From: Pseudoxanthomonas sp. 3HH-4
GTDB taxonomy: Bacteria; Pseudomonadota; Gammaproteobacteria; Xanthomonadales; Xanthomonadaceae
Assembly (NCBI RefSeq): GCF_006716465.1
Contig: NZ_VFPB01000004.1
Span: 1-64,000, forward strand
Direction of reading: 5' to 3'
DNA length: 64,000 nt
Shown: one piece after another, positions 17,808 through 26,894 of the stretch
How the letters are laid out: each line of letters begins with the position of its first letter
How positions within the stretch are numbered: the first letter of the stretch is position 1
Notes under the pieces: generated by a model
The model's input: the letters and a program-made list of their open reading frames with translations, nothing else
The model's database searches: none
What the model was told of the DNA's origin: nothing
Made by a program: the position numbers and the translations under genes

Positions 17808-18608
17808 ATGGTCTGGTTTGAAACGATCCTCGTGGTACTGACGCTGCTGACCGGCCTGGTATGGCTGGCGGACAAGCTGTTCCTGGCCAAGCGCCGGCGC
17901 GCCCGGAGCGGATTGCTGGACGAAGAGCCGGTGCTGGTGGACTACTCGCGTGCGTTCTTCCCGGTGCTGGCCGTGGTGCTGGTGCTGCGCAGCTTCATCG
18001 CCGAGCCGTACAAGATCCCGTCCAGTTCGATGATGCCGAACCTGCTGATCGGCGACTTCATCCTGGTCAACAAGTTCTCCTACGGCCTGCGCCTGCCCAT
18101 CACCAACCAGAAGTTCCTGGCCCTCGGCGAACCGGCCCGCGGCGACGTGGTGGTGTTCAAGCCGCCGCACGACCCCCAGAACAATTGGATCAAGCGCGTG
18201 ATCGGCCTGCCGGGCGACAAGATCGGGTTCCATGGGGACACCGTGTCGATCAACGGCCAGCCGCTGACCTACGAGAAGCTGGGCGATTACGTGGGCAAGG
18301 GCAGCGGTGCCGGTGAGACCGGGGCCGCACTATTGAAGGAAAAGCTGCCGGGACGGCCCCATACGGTGCTGGAATGGCTGGACAGCGCGCGTCCGGAGGG
18401 GCAGGGCGAATGGGTGGTTCCGCCCGGGCATTATTTCGTCATGGGCGACAATCGTGATAATAGCGAGGACAGCCGGTTCTGGACGCAGACCCATTTCCTG
18501 CCGGAACAGAACCTGCGCGGCAAGGCCTTCCTGGTCTGGCTGAACTGCGAGGGCTGGTTCTGCAAGAATGGCTTCGATGCCTCGCGTATCGGCAACGGCA
18601 TCGAGTGA
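17808..18608 (+). CDS. lepB: Signal peptidase I
   Basis: A 266-residue inner-membrane protease. Two membrane segments lie near the N-terminus (WFETILVVLTLLTGLVWLA; about residue 50-65). The catalytic Ser74 (PSSSMMPNLLIGD) and Lys129 (NNWIKRVIGLPGDK) are present, as is the signature GDNRDNSEDSR. It removes signal peptides from exported proteins. The start at 17808 is the ATG that opens the first membrane segment, with GGAG upstream; the longer frame lies in the repeat element. It is followed by a DUF4845 gene, rnc and era. Confidence 0.96.
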   Translation: MVWFETILVVLTLLTGLVWLADKLFLAKRRRARSGLLDEEPVLVDYSRAFFPVLAVVLVLRSFIAEPYKIPSSSMMPNLLIGDFILVNKFSYGLRLPITNQKFLALGEPARGDVVVFKPPHDPQNNWIKRVIGLPGDKIGFHGDTVSINGQPLTYEKLGDYVGKGSGAGETGAALLKEKLPGRPHTVLEWLDSARPEGQGEWVVPPGHYFVMGDNRDNSEDSRFWTQTHFLPEQNLRGKAFLVWLNCEGWFCKNGFDASRIGNGIE

Positions 18609-18645
18609 TCTTTCAACGCTAACGGGGAAGCACGGGGGAATGGCA

Positions 18646-19023
18646 ATGAAGCGCAAGCAAAGCGGCATGACATTGATGAGCTTTCTGATGGTGCTGGCCG
18701 TGGTGGGCTTCGCCGCCTACATCGCCATGCGACTGTTCCCGATGTACCAGGAGTACTACGCGGTCAAGTCCTCGATGAAGGGACTGGCCAACGAGGCGGG
18801 CGTGGCGGACATGGATCCGGCCCGGATCCATGAACTGTTCTTCCGTCGCCTCGACATCAACTACGCGACCAACATCAAGCCTTCGCACGTGAAGATCGAG
18901 CGGATGGAGGGCGGCTGGAATATGAAGGTCGCTTATGAAGTGCGCCGCCCGCTGGTCGGCAACCTCGATGTGGTCGGCAACTTCGCCGCCGAGCAGGCGA
19001 TGACGCGTCGCGGCGCGGAATAG
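18646..19023 (+). CDS. DUF4845-family membrane protein
   Basis: A 125-residue protein with one N-terminal membrane segment ([20 protein letters not shown], residues about 9-28) and a small periplasmic domain. DUF4845 proteins regularly lie between lepB and rnc in gammaproteobacteria, and the N-terminal KQSGMTLM resembles a pilin-type leader. The function is unknown. The ATG at 18646 is spaced 7 bases from GGGGGA. It ends 4 bases before rnc. Confidence 0.88.
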   Translation: MKRKQSGMTLMSFLMVLAVVGFAAYIAMRLFPMYQEYYAVKSSMKGLANEAGVADMDPARIHELFFRRLDINYATNIKPSHVKIERMEGGWNMKVAYEVRRPLVGNLDVVGNFAAEQAMTRRGAE

Positions 19024-19027
19024 GGAT

Positions 19028-19690
19028 TTGGCGGTTGATCGCATCGGCCATGCGTTCGCCGACCAGGGCCTGCTTGCGCAGGCCCTGACGCATCGCAGCG
19101 CGGGAGCTCCCCACAACGAGCGGCTGGAGTTCCTGGGCGACAGCGTGGTCAATCTGCTGGTGGCGGAAACCCTGTTCCTGCGCTGGCCCAAGGCGGACGA
19201 AGGCGCGCTGACCCGCGCGCGCGCCGAACTGGTGCGCGAGGCTTCGTTGGCCACCATCGCGCGGCACCTGCAACTGGGCGAGCGCCTGACCATGGGACCG
19301 GGTGAAATGAAGTCCGGTGGTCATCGTCGCGATTCCATCCTCGCCGACGCGCTGGAGGCGGTCGTGGCGGCGGTCTATCTCGATGCCGGATTCGATGCCT
19401 GCCGGGCCGTGGTGCTGCCGTGGTTCGAGGAATCGCTGGCGGCGCTGCCGGTCGGCCGACCGGAGAAGGACGCCAAGACGCGGCTGCAGGAATGGCTGCA
19501 GGGGCGCCAGCGTCCGCTGCCGGTCTACGAACTGGTCTCGGAAAGCGGCGACGACCACGCCAAACTCTTCCTCGCGCGTTGCACCACGCTGGACCCGCCC
19601 CTTGCGGCGGACGGCGAGGGCACCTCGCGCCGCAACGCCGAGCAGGTCGCCGCGGCGGCACTGCTCGACAAGCTCGACATTTCGAAGTGA
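19028..19690 (+). CDS. rnc: Ribonuclease III
   Basis: A 220-residue endonuclease with the RNase III signature [18 protein letters not shown] (acidic metal ligands Glu and Asp) and a C-terminal double-stranded RNA-binding domain (residues about 150-217, [14 protein letters not shown], ending [12 protein letters not shown]). It processes rRNA precursors and cuts structured RNA. The start is a TTG 4 bases after the preceding stop; no ATG or GTG is available before the conserved N-terminus. It forms an operon with era. Confidence 0.95.
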   Translation: MAVDRIGHAFADQGLLAQALTHRSAGAPHNERLEFLGDSVVNLLVAETLFLRWPKADEGALTRARAELVREASLATIARHLQLGERLTMGPGEMKSGGHRRDSILADALEAVVAAVYLDAGFDACRAVVLPWFEESLAALPVGRPEKDAKTRLQEWLQGRQRPLPVYELVSESGDDHAKLFLARCTTLDPPLAADGEGTSRRNAEQVAAAALLDKLDISK

Positions 19691-19700
19691 GTACCCCCCG

Positions 19701-20639
19701 GTGAGCGATTCCTCCTCCTACCGCAGCGGCAGTGTTGCCGTCATCGGTCGTCCCAACGTGGGCAAGTCCACGCTGACCAATGCGCTGGTCGGTGCCAAGG
19801 TCAGCATCACCTCCAACCGTCCGCAGACCACGCGGCACCGGCTGCTCGGCATTGCGACCTTCGCGGCGGGCAAGGACCGGCCCGCAGGCCAGATCGCGCT
19901 GGTCGATACCCCCGGCCTGCACAAGCAGCAGGGCAAGTTCTCGGCGTCAGCGATGAGCCGAGTGATGAACCGGGCCGCCCGTGGCGCGCTGGAAGAGGTC
20001 GAGGCGGCCTTGATGGTGGTCGAAGCGGGCCGCTGGGACGAGGAGGACACCCTCGCTTACAACGTGTTGCGTGATGCGGGCATTCCTGTGGTGCTGGTGG
20101 TCAACAAGGTCGACCGGATCAAGGAAAAGGCGGCGATGCTGCCATTCCTGGCCGAGGTCGGGCAGGGCCGCGAGTTCGCGGCGGTGCATCCGGTATCCGC
20201 GCTGAAACGCAATGGCCTGGACGCGTTGGTGAAGGACATCCTGGCGCTACTGCCGGAGCAGCCACCGATGTTCGGCGAAGACGAGATCACCGACCGCAGC
20301 GAGCGTTTCCTCGCGGCCGAACTGGTGCGCGAGCAGTTGATGCGCCAGCTGGGTGCAGAGCTGCCGTACGCCACCACCGTCGAAATCGAGAACTTCACCA
20401 CCGAAGATTCACCCAAAGGCGAGCTGGCCCGCATCGGTGCGGTGATCTGGGTGGAGCGCGAAAGCCAGAAGGCCATCGTGATCGGCAAGGGCGGCGCGCG
20501 CCTGAAGGAGATCGGCAGCAAGTCGCGCCAGCAGATGGAGCATCTGTTCGGCCGCAAGGTGTTCCTTGAAACCTGGGTGCGTGTGCGCGAGGGCTGGTCG
20601 GACGACGAGAAGGCACTCAAGGCCTTCGGGTATGAGTGA
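19701..20639 (+). CDS. era: GTPase Era
   Basis: A 312-residue GTPase with G1 [13 protein letters not shown]3 DTPGLHKQ, G4 NKVDRIK, and a C-terminal KH domain ([19 protein letters not shown]) that binds the 3-prime end of 16S rRNA during 30S maturation. The start is a GTG at 19701, ten bases after rnc; no ATG precedes the conserved [12 protein letters not shown] stretch. It lies between rnc and recO as in most gammaproteobacteria. Confidence 0.96.
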   Translation: MSDSSSYRSGSVAVIGRPNVGKSTLTNALVGAKVSITSNRPQTTRHRLLGIATFAAGKDRPAGQIALVDTPGLHKQQGKFSASAMSRVMNRAARGALEEVEAALMVVEAGRWDEEDTLAYNVLRDAGIPVVLVVNKVDRIKEKAAMLPFLAEVGQGREFAAVHPVSALKRNGLDALVKDILALLPEQPPMFGEDEITDRSERFLAAELVREQLMRQLGAELPYATTVEIENFTTEDSPKGELARIGAVIWVERESQKAIVIGKGGARLKEIGSKSRQQMEHLFGRKVFLETWVRVREGWSDDEKALKAFGYE

Positions 20640-20655
20640 GCCCGCGCGGGCCTGA

Positions 20656-21399
20656 ATGCGCATCACCGGCGAGAACGCCTTCGTCCTGCATGCGCGTCCC
20701 TGGCGCGAGACCAGCCTGCTGGTCGAAGTGCTGGGCCGGGATCAGGGACGCCTGGGCTTGGTCGCGCGGGGCGTGCAGGGGCCGAAGAAGCATGTCCTGC
20801 GTGCCGCGCTGCAGCCGCTGCAACACATCCGGCTCGATTGCGACCTGCGCGGCGAATTGGCGCGGCTGGTGAGCGCGGAGGCGCTGGACGCGGCACCACA
20901 GCCCGCCGGTGACGCCATGCTGGCCGCGTTCTATCTCAGTGAACTCGTACTGCGGCTGGTGCCGCGACACGACCCGCTGCCCGAGCTCTTCGACGCCTAT
21001 GCACAGGCCCGCGAACGGCTGCGGTTGCGTGACGGACTGGCGTGGTCGCTGCGACGGTTCGAACGCGACCTGCTGGACGCACTGGGTGTCGGCTTCGCGC
21101 TGGATGTGGATGGCGATGGCGAGCCTGTGGACCCGGCGGCGCGCTACCTGCTCGATCCGGAGCACGGCCCGCGTCGCCTGCTCAGCGACCGTGGTCACGG
21201 GGAGAGAAGCCAGGCGGCCACCGGCCGCGCGTTGCTCGCCTTGGCCGAGGATGCAACGCCTTCGCCCGAGGACCTCGCCAGCCTGCGGTTGCCGATGCGT
21301 TCGGTACTGGCGCACCACCTCGGTCCGAGGGGGCTGAAATCCTGGGAAATGATCGGTGACCTGGGGCGGCTGAAACAACGCGGCGCCACGACGGACTGA
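20656..21399 (+). CDS. recO: DNA repair protein RecO
   Basis: A 247-residue recombination mediator with an N-terminal OB fold ([33 protein letters not shown]) and the helical C-terminal domain ([39 protein letters not shown]). It loads RecA on SSB-coated DNA with RecR. The zinc-binding cysteines seen in some RecO proteins are absent, as is usual in gammaproteobacteria. The ATG at 20656 lies 16 bases after era. Confidence 0.95.
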   Translation: MRITGENAFVLHARPWRETSLLVEVLGRDQGRLGLVARGVQGPKKHVLRAALQPLQHIRLDCDLRGELARLVSAEALDAAPQPAGDAMLAAFYLSELVLRLVPRHDPLPELFDAYAQARERLRLRDGLAWSLRRFERDLLDALGVGFALDVDGDGEPVDPAARYLLDPEHGPRRLLSDRGHGERSQAATGRALLALAEDATPSPEDLASLRLPMRSVLAHHLGPRGLKSWEMIGDLGRLKQRGATTD

Positions 21400-21404
21400 C
21401 GGCG

Positions 21405-22109
21405 TCAATCCGTCGGCGACAGCAGGCGCCTGCTCGCGTCTGCAAAGGCGTCGCGCAGCGCCGCATTGCTCGGAGCGGCGTGCCAGCGGCCTGCGATGCC
21501 GGCCAGCGCACAGGCACCGGCGAAGCCGCAGCTGGCCTGCAACCTGTGCAACTGGGCACGCAACGCTGCTTCATCCGCGTGGGTGAATGCCTCCAGGCAG
21601 GCAGCGGTCGCCGTGGGCAACTCGGACAGGAACAATTCCCGGAGCAGCGTGGCATGTTCGCGATTGCCTGCGAGTGCTGCGAGTGCGGCGGCTTCGTCCC
21701 AGTCGGGAAGCGCCTGTGTCGACGGGATGCCGGTGCCGCCTGCCAGCGCATTGCGCACCGCGCGTTGCAGCGCCTGTGCCGAGAGCGGCTTGACCAGCAC
21801 ATCGGCAAATCCGGCCTGGACCAGCCGTTCGCGTGTCTCAGGCGTCGCATCGGCCGTATGCGCGAGAGCGGGCGTGGACGGATGGCCCGCGCGCAGGCGT
21901 TGCAGCAGCGTCGCTCCGGTGCCATCGGGCAGGTTGGCGTCGATCAGCCACGCGTCGAAGGCGAGCGGAAATGCCAGCGCCTGCGCGCAGTCCGCCGCGC
22001 GCTCCACGCGTGCGGGCAGCGCGGACAGGGCGGCCGACAGGAACTCGGCACTGATGGGGTCGTCTTCCACCAGCAGGAGCGTCGGCATCGTGCCGTCGGT
22101 GAGGGTCAT
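21405..22109 (-). CDS. Response regulator with a C-terminal Hpt domain
   Basis: About 234 residues: an N-terminal receiver (LLLVEDDPISAEFLSAAL; phosphoacceptor Asp in FDAWLIDANLPDGTG; KPLS after the last strand) and a C-terminal histidine phosphotransfer-like domain (residues about 150-225) with His in QLHRLQASCGFAGACAL, the Hpt pattern HxLxxxxxxxGA. It has no DNA-binding or enzymatic output, so it probably shuttles phosphate within a relay whose kinase is elsewhere. ATGs at 22109 and 22088 both fit. It is convergent with recO. Confidence 0.8.
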   Translation of the reverse strand: MTLTDGTMPTLLLVEDDPISAEFLSAALSALPARVERAADCAQALAFPLAFDAWLIDANLPDGTGATLLQRLRAGHPSTPALAHTADATPETRERLVQAGFADVLVKPLSAQALQRAVRNALAGGTGIPSTQALPDWDEAAALAALAGNREHATLLRELFLSELPTATAACLEAFTHADEAALRAQLHRLQASCGFAGACALAGIAGRWHAAPSNAALRDAFADASRRLLSPTD

Positions 22110-22209
22110 GGTCGGGCATCCTGCGGACTGGTCCCATCTTAGCGTCGGCGGGGGCGGGCGGCGCCCATGCGACAATGCGGCCCCGCCAACACACGCAGCC
22201 TGACGCCAC

Positions 22210-23553
22210 GTGGCACGCACCCGCTCCCCCCGCATCGACAAGACCCCCTTCGAAGCCACCATCACCGACCTGACCCACGACGGACGGGGCGTCGCCCGCC
22301 GCGATGGCAAGGCCGTGTTCGTCTCCGGCGCATTGCCGGGCGAGCGGGTGATGGCCGAACAGACGGCGAAGAACCGCCATTTCGACGAAGCGAAAGCACT
22401 CGATGTGCTGGAAGCGTCGCCCGACCGCGTCACGCCGCGCTGTCCTCATTTCGGGACGTGCGGTGGCTGCGTATTGCAGCACCTGGACGAGGCCCGGCAG
22501 ATCCAGGCCAAGCAGCGCGTGCTGCTGGAGAACCTGGAGCGCATCGGCCACGTCACGCCACGGGCGGTGCTGCCGCCACTGACCGGTGCCGCCTGGGGTT
22601 ACCGCCGCAAGGGCCGCTTCTCAGTGCGCCGGGTCAACAAGAAAGACAAGACGCTGGTGGGGTTCCGCGAACAGGATCCGCGCTTTGTCGCCGACCTGTC
22701 CGAATGCCACACCGTCATCCCGGGGATCGGCACGAAGATCACCGCACTGGCCGGGCTGGTCGAAAGCCTCGACGCACGCGAGCACATCCCGCAGATCGAG
22801 TTCATCGCGGGCGACGCCGGTGCGGACTTCAGTGGCATCGCGCTGGTGTTCCGCCACCTGTTGCCGCTGAGCGAGGGCGACCGCGGGAAGCTGGCAGCGT
22901 TCGGCCAGGCCACCCGTTTCGCGATCTTCCTGCAGCCGGGCGGACTGGAGAGCGTGCATGCCTTGTGGCCTGAGGCGCCGCAACTGGCGTTTGCGCTGGC
23001 GCCCTGGGACGTATCGCTGGCATTCCGCCCGCTGGATTTCATCCAGGTGAACGCGGCGCTCAACGAGAAGATGATCGCGCGGACCTTCGAACTGCTCGAC
23101 CCGCAGCCGCAGGACCGTGTGCTCGACCTGTTCTGCGGGCTTGGCAACTTCACCCTGCCGATGGCGCGCCTGGTGGGCGAGGTCGTGGGCGTGGAAGGCG
23201 AGGCGGGTCTTGTCGTGCGTGCGCGCGACAATGCCGCCCGCAACGGGCTGGACAACGCACATTTCCACGCCGCTGACCTCACCCAGGACCAGCGCGGCAC
23301 GCCGTGGATGCGCCAGGGCTTCGACAAGCTGCTGCTCGATCCGCCGCGTTCCGGTGCCATCGAGGTGCTGCAGCAGTTGCCACTCAGGCAGTTCGACCGC
23401 ATCGTCTACGTCAGCTGCCATCCCGGCTCGCTGGCACGCGACGCGGGTTACCTGGTCAATGAGCAGGGCTACACGCTGGTGTCGGCCGGCGTGATGGACA
23501 TGTTCCCGCACACGGCGCATGTGGAGAGCATCGCGCTGTTTGAAAGGCGGTGA
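22210..23553 (+). CDS. rlmD: 23S rRNA (uracil-1939-C5)-methyltransferase RlmD
   Basis: A 447-residue enzyme with an N-terminal TRAM domain (FEATITDLTHDGRGVAR), an iron-sulfur cluster site with cysteines in CPHFGTCGGC, and a SAM-dependent methyltransferase domain (VLDLFCGLGNFTLPMA, LLLDPPRSGA) ending with the nucleophile motif YVSCHP. It methylates U1939 of 23S rRNA. The start is a GTG at 22210 giving MARTRSPRIDKTPFEA. It is divergent from the receiver-Hpt gene; TGCGACAAT about 30-40 bases upstream resembles an extended -10 box. Confidence 0.95.
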   Translation: MARTRSPRIDKTPFEATITDLTHDGRGVARRDGKAVFVSGALPGERVMAEQTAKNRHFDEAKALDVLEASPDRVTPRCPHFGTCGGCVLQHLDEARQIQAKQRVLLENLERIGHVTPRAVLPPLTGAAWGYRRKGRFSVRRVNKKDKTLVGFREQDPRFVADLSECHTVIPGIGTKITALAGLVESLDAREHIPQIEFIAGDAGADFSGIALVFRHLLPLSEGDRGKLAAFGQATRFAIFLQPGGLESVHALWPEAPQLAFALAPWDVSLAFRPLDFIQVNAALNEKMIARTFELLDPQPQDRVLDLFCGLGNFTLPMARLVGEVVGVEGEAGLVVRARDNAARNGLDNAHFHAADLTQDQRGTPWMRQGFDKLLLDPPRSGAIEVLQQLPLRQFDRIVYVSCHPGSLARDAGYLVNEQGYTLVSAGVMDMFPHTAHVESIALFERR

Positions 23554-23640
23554 TTCGTGATTGGTGACTCGCAAGAGCCGATCCTGCACTGTTCCGAATC
23601 CAAAAGCTCGCCGCCATCCTGAATCCAATCACGAATCACC
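23549..23640. repeat. Inverted repeat flanking the rlmD-CYTH gap
   Basis: The 16-base sequence GGTGATTCGTGATTGG (23549-23564, overlapping the rlmD stop) recurs exactly in inverted orientation at 23625-23640, six bases before the next ATG, with 60 bases between. It could fold as a long hairpin that separates the two genes, or represent a small repeat of the GTGATTCGTGATTGG kind scattered in this family. Confidence 0.65.
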
Positions 23641-23646
23641 AACCAC

Positions 23647-24165
23647 ATGCCTCTCGAAATCGAACGCAAATTCCTGGTCACCGGCGATGTCTGGCGCGAT
23701 GCCGCGCACGAGGTCGTGCCGATGGCGCAGGGCTACATCAACGACATGGCGGCGATGGATCGCGGCGAACAGAAGGCCTCGGTACGCGTGCGCATCCAGG
23801 GCGAGGCCGCCTTCCTCAATCTGAAATCGCGCGAGCTGGGCGCCACCCGGCAGGAATTCGACTACGCCATCCCCGTTGCCGACGCCCGCGCGCTGCTGGC
23901 GCTGTGCGTGGGTGGCGTGATCGACAAGCGCCGGCACTACGTGCGACACGAAGGCCACCTGTGGGAAGTCGACGAGTTCGTGGGCGACAACGCGGGGCTG
24001 GTGGTTGCGGAAATCGAACTCGACCGTGCCGATGAAGACTTCGTGAAACCTGCCTGGACCGGCAAACAGGTCACCGACACCGCCCGCTATTACAATCTCG
24101 CCCTGGCGTCGCGTCCATACGGGCAATGGTCCGACGAAGAACGCGCCGCCACCGATATTCCCTGA
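23647..24165 (+). CDS. CYTH-domain protein (inorganic triphosphatase-like)
   Basis: A 172-residue protein starting PLEIERKFLVTG, the ExExK signature of the CYTH superfamily. It has further alternating charged strands (VRVRIQGEAAFLNLKSR, RRHYVRHEGHLWEVDEF, LVVAEIELDR) that form the acidic and basic walls of the triphosphate tunnel. Bacterial members hydrolyse inorganic triphosphate or related compounds with a divalent metal; the exact substrate is uncertain. It is 10 bases upstream of nagZ and probably co-transcribed with it. Confidence 0.92.
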   Translation: MPLEIERKFLVTGDVWRDAAHEVVPMAQGYINDMAAMDRGEQKASVRVRIQGEAAFLNLKSRELGATRQEFDYAIPVADARALLALCVGGVIDKRRHYVRHEGHLWEVDEFVGDNAGLVVAEIELDRADEDFVKPAWTGKQVTDTARYYNLALASRPYGQWSDEERAATDIP

Positions 24166-24175
24166 GGAACACCCA

Positions 24176-25183
24176 ATGCTCGTCATCGGCATCGCCGGCA
24201 CAGAACTCACCGCTCAGGAACGCGATTGGCTGCAACACGACGCCGTCGCAGGCGTCATCCTGTTCACCCGCAACTTCGCCTCGCGTGCGCAGGTGGCGGA
24301 ACTGTCGCAGGCCATCCGTGCCGCCGCGCCTCGTCCGCAACTGGTCTGCGTGGACCAGGAAGGCGGGCGCGTGCAGCGCTTCCGCGACGGCTACAGCGAT
24401 CTGCCGGCGCTGGAAGGCTTCGGCAAACTCTATGCGCGGGAACCGCAACTGGCCCTGCAGCGAGCCGAGGAACATGCGTGGCTGATGGCCAGCGAGATCC
24501 TCGCCAGTGGCGTGGACCTGAGCTTTGCGCCCGTGGTGGACCTTGCGCGTGGCAACCGCGCCATCGGCAATCGCGCTTTCGACGCCGATCCGCAGATCGT
24601 GGCCGAGTTCACGCGCGCGTACATCCGCGGCATGCACGCGGCCGGCATGGCGGCCACGCTGAAGCACTTCCCAGGCCATGGCACGGTGCTGGAAGACACC
24701 CACTTCGATGACGCCGTCGATCCGCGCAGTCTGGACGTGCTGCGGGCTGAGGACCTGGTTCCGTTCGTCGCCGGCATCGAGGCCAAGGCCGACGCGGTGA
24801 TGATGGGGCACGTGAAGTATCCGGCGGTGGCACCGGAACCGGCGGGCTACTCGCCGTTCTGGATCCAGAAGATCCTGCGCGACGAGATGGGTTTCCGAGG
24901 TGTGGTGTTCTCGGACGACATCGGCATGGCCGCGGCATTCTCGGCGGGCGGCGTGAAACAACGCATCCATGATCACCTGGACGCGGGATGCGACGTGGTG
25001 CTGGTGTGTTCGCCCAAGCTGGTGGACGAGTCGCTGAAGGCGGTGGAAGGCCGCGCACTGAATACCGCCGCCGTGCTCGGCGTACTGGGCCGTGGCGCAC
25101 TGGGGTGGGACGGCCTGATCGCGGATGCACGCTATGGCGACACCCAGGCGCGCGTGCTCGACAGTCTCAAGGGAGTTGCATGA
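24176..25183 (+). CDS. nagZ: Beta-N-acetylhexosaminidase NagZ
   Basis: A 335-residue cytoplasmic glycoside hydrolase of family 3 that removes GlcNAc from anhydromuropeptides in peptidoglycan recycling. It shows VCVDQEGGRVQRF, KHFPGHGTVLEDTH (the catalytic His loop) and FSDDIGM, which carries the nucleophilic Asp. Length is standard. The stop overlaps the start of hpt (ATGA), so the two are translationally coupled although their pathways differ. Confidence 0.96.
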   Translation: MLVIGIAGTELTAQERDWLQHDAVAGVILFTRNFASRAQVAELSQAIRAAAPRPQLVCVDQEGGRVQRFRDGYSDLPALEGFGKLYAREPQLALQRAEEHAWLMASEILASGVDLSFAPVVDLARGNRAIGNRAFDADPQIVAEFTRAYIRGMHAAGMAATLKHFPGHGTVLEDTHFDDAVDPRSLDVLRAEDLVPFVAGIEAKADAVMMGHVKYPAVAPEPAGYSPFWIQKILRDEMGFRGVVFSDDIGMAAAFSAGGVKQRIHDHLDAGCDVVLVCSPKLVDESLKAVEGRALNTAAVLGVLGRGALGWDGLIADARYGDTQARVLDSLKGVA

Positions 25184-25752
25184 TGGAATCGCTGGGCAAT
25201 CCGACGCCGAAGCTGGCCGACGCACTGGCCAATGCCGACCTGCTGGTCGACCGCGCGACGATAGACCGCGCCATCACCACGATGGCCGCGCCGATCGCGC
25301 GCGACTACGCGGGCGAGGTACCGGTCTACCTGACCATCATGCATGGCGCGCTTCCCTTCGCCGGGCAGCTGTCGCTGGAACTGGGCGCGCTGGGGCTGGA
25401 CCTGGAGTTCGACTACCTGCACGCCACCCGTTATCGCGGCGAGACCACGGGCGGGGAACTGGTATGGAAGCACCGCCCCGCGACTGCGCTCTACGGTCGC
25501 CGTGTGCTGCTGGTGGACGACATCCTCGACGAAGGCCATACGCTGCTGGCAGTGAAACAGTGGTGCCTGGAGCAGGGCGCCACCGACGTGCGGATCGCTG
25601 CGCTGACCACCAAGCAGCATGATCGTTGCGTGCCGGGCATCTGCGCGGACTATGTGGGCCTGGAGGTCGCGGACCGCTATGTGTTCGGCTTCGGCATGGA
25701 CTACCACGAGCAGGGGCGCAACCTGCCGGGCATCTACGCGCTGAAGGACTGA
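25180..25752 (+). CDS. hpt: Hypoxanthine(-guanine) phosphoribosyltransferase
   Basis: A 190-residue type I phosphoribosyltransferase with the PRPP-binding motif VLLVDDILDEGHT and an N-terminal PVYLTIMHGALPFAGQLSLEL. The C-terminal DYVGLEVADRYVFGFGMDYHEQGRNLPGIY is the purine-recognition and final-helix part. It salvages hypoxanthine and possibly guanine to nucleotides. GGGAG precedes the ATG at 25180. The next gene yields hypoxanthine or adenine from methylthio-nucleosides, so the pair makes sense as one salvage unit. Confidence 0.92.
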   Translation: MMESLGNPTPKLADALANADLLVDRATIDRAITTMAAPIARDYAGEVPVYLTIMHGALPFAGQLSLELGALGLDLEFDYLHATRYRGETTGGELVWKHRPATALYGRRVLLVDDILDEGHTLLAVKQWCLEQGATDVRIAALTTKQHDRCVPGICADYVGLEVADRYVFGFGMDYHEQGRNLPGIYALKD

Positions 25753-25754
25753 CC

Positions 25755-26501
25755 ATGGCCGACATCGCGCTTGCCGTCATCGGCGGCACCGGCGTCTACA
25801 GGCTCGCCGACCTGCATGACGTGGAGACGAAAGAGCTGCATACGCGCTTCGGCGCGCCATCGGGTCCTGTCCGCATCGGCACGCTGGACGGGCGGCGCGT
25901 GGCGTTCCTCGCCCGCCACGGCGAGGGCCATTCGGTGCCGCCGCATCGGGTCAACTACCGCGCCAACCTGCAGGTGCTGAAGGACCTTGGCGCCACCCGG
26001 GTGCTGGCGCTGAATACCGTCGGCGGCATCACCGATGCCTGCGGTCCGCGTGTACTGGCGTGCCCCGACCAGCTGATCGACTACACCTGGGGCCGGATCT
26101 CGACGATCTGCGAGGAGCCCGGCAGCGAGGTGCTGCACGTCGACTTCGGTGATCCGTACACGCATTTACTTCGCCAGCAGATCCTTTCCGCGGCCCGCGA
26201 GGCCGGCGTGGATCTGGTGGATGGCGGCTGTTACGGGGCCACGCAGGGACCGCGTCTGGAGACCCGCGCCGAGATACGCCGGATGCGCCACGATGGCTGC
26301 GATCTGGTCGGCATGACCGGCATGCCCGAAGCCGGTCTGGCACGGGAAATGGGCCTGGAATACGCCTGTCTGGCCATCGTCGCCAACTGGGCGGCGGGTT
26401 GCGGCACCGACGAGGAAATCACGATGGACGAGGTGCTGGCGAACGTGGCTGCTGCATCGGCCGGGATCCCGGCCCTGGTGGCCGCGTTGGCGCGAGGGTG
26501 A
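25755..26501 (+). CDS. S-methyl-5-prime-thioinosine (or thioadenosine) phosphorylase
   Basis: A 248-residue trimeric purine nucleoside phosphorylase family member: [56 protein letters not shown] and [17 protein letters not shown]. Pseudomonas and Xanthomonas homologues of this short type are reported to prefer methylthioinosine over methylthioadenosine. The neighbouring hpt gene supports hypoxanthine as product, but sequence alone cannot settle it. It starts two bases after the hpt stop. Confidence 0.88.
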   Translation: MADIALAVIGGTGVYRLADLHDVETKELHTRFGAPSGPVRIGTLDGRRVAFLARHGEGHSVPPHRVNYRANLQVLKDLGATRVLALNTVGGITDACGPRVLACPDQLIDYTWGRISTICEEPGSEVLHVDFGDPYTHLLRQQILSAAREAGVDLVDGGCYGATQGPRLETRAEIRRMRHDGCDLVGMTGMPEAGLAREMGLEYACLAIVANWAAGCGTDEEITMDEVLANVAAASAGIPALVAALARG

Positions 26502-26530
26502 TTGTCAACGCGCGCCGGCCTTTGCATACT
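26502..26530 (+). promoter_or_regulatory. Probable sigma-70 promoter of the cold-shock gene
   Basis: TTGTCA (26502-26507) and CATACT (26525-26530) are separated by 17 bases, directly after the phosphorylase stop codon. This places transcription start near 26537 and leaves a leader of about 56 bases before the cold-shock ATG. Confidence 0.55.
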
Positions 26531-26592
26531 CGGCGTGTGCGGCGTCACCGCCACACATTCCACCCGCATCCAGAAAAGGAAATACAAGCGCT

Positions 26593-26799
26593 ATGCCGTA
26601 CGGTACCGTGAAATGGTTCAACGATGCCAAGGGCTTCGGATTCATCGCGCCAGAAGATGGCAGCGCCGATGTCTTTGCGCACCACACCGCCATCAACAGC
26701 AAGGGCTTCCGCAGCCTGCAGGAAGGCCAGCGCGTCAGTTACGAGCTGACCCAGGGCCCGAAGGGTGCACAGGCGTCCAACATCACGCCGGCAGCCTGA
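26593..26799 (+). CDS. Cold-shock protein, CspA family
   Basis: A 68-residue single cold-shock domain: [20 protein letters not shown] contains RNP1 (KGFGFI), followed by RNP2 DVFAHHTAI and the C-terminal [10 protein letters not shown]. It binds single-stranded nucleic acid and acts as an RNA chaperone; whether it is cold-induced cannot be told. It has its own promoter-like sequence, an AAGGAAA ribosome site and a strong terminator, so it is a single-gene transcript. Confidence 0.96.
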   Translation: MPYGTVKWFNDAKGFGFIAPEDGSADVFAHHTAINSKGFRSLQEGQRVSYELTQGPKGAQASNITPAA

Positions 26800-26819
26800 T
26801 CCAAGACGATTTTCTTGAA

Positions 26820-26841
26820 CCCCGCTCCGGCGGGGTTTTTT
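26820..26841 (+). terminator. Intrinsic terminator of the cold-shock gene
   Basis: CCCCGC, loop TCCG, GCGGGG and then six T residues, beginning 21 bases after the stop codon. This is a textbook rho-independent terminator and the clearest one in the window. Confidence 0.92.
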
Positions 26842-26894
26842 AACGCCTGCATTCCGGCCCATCGCGCTCCGGCAGGAAAGAGACGCCGCATTCG

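Noticed and set aside
26531-26592. Riboswitch or thermosensor in the cold-shock leader
   Set aside because: The leader is only about 56 bases and I see no clear conserved structure.
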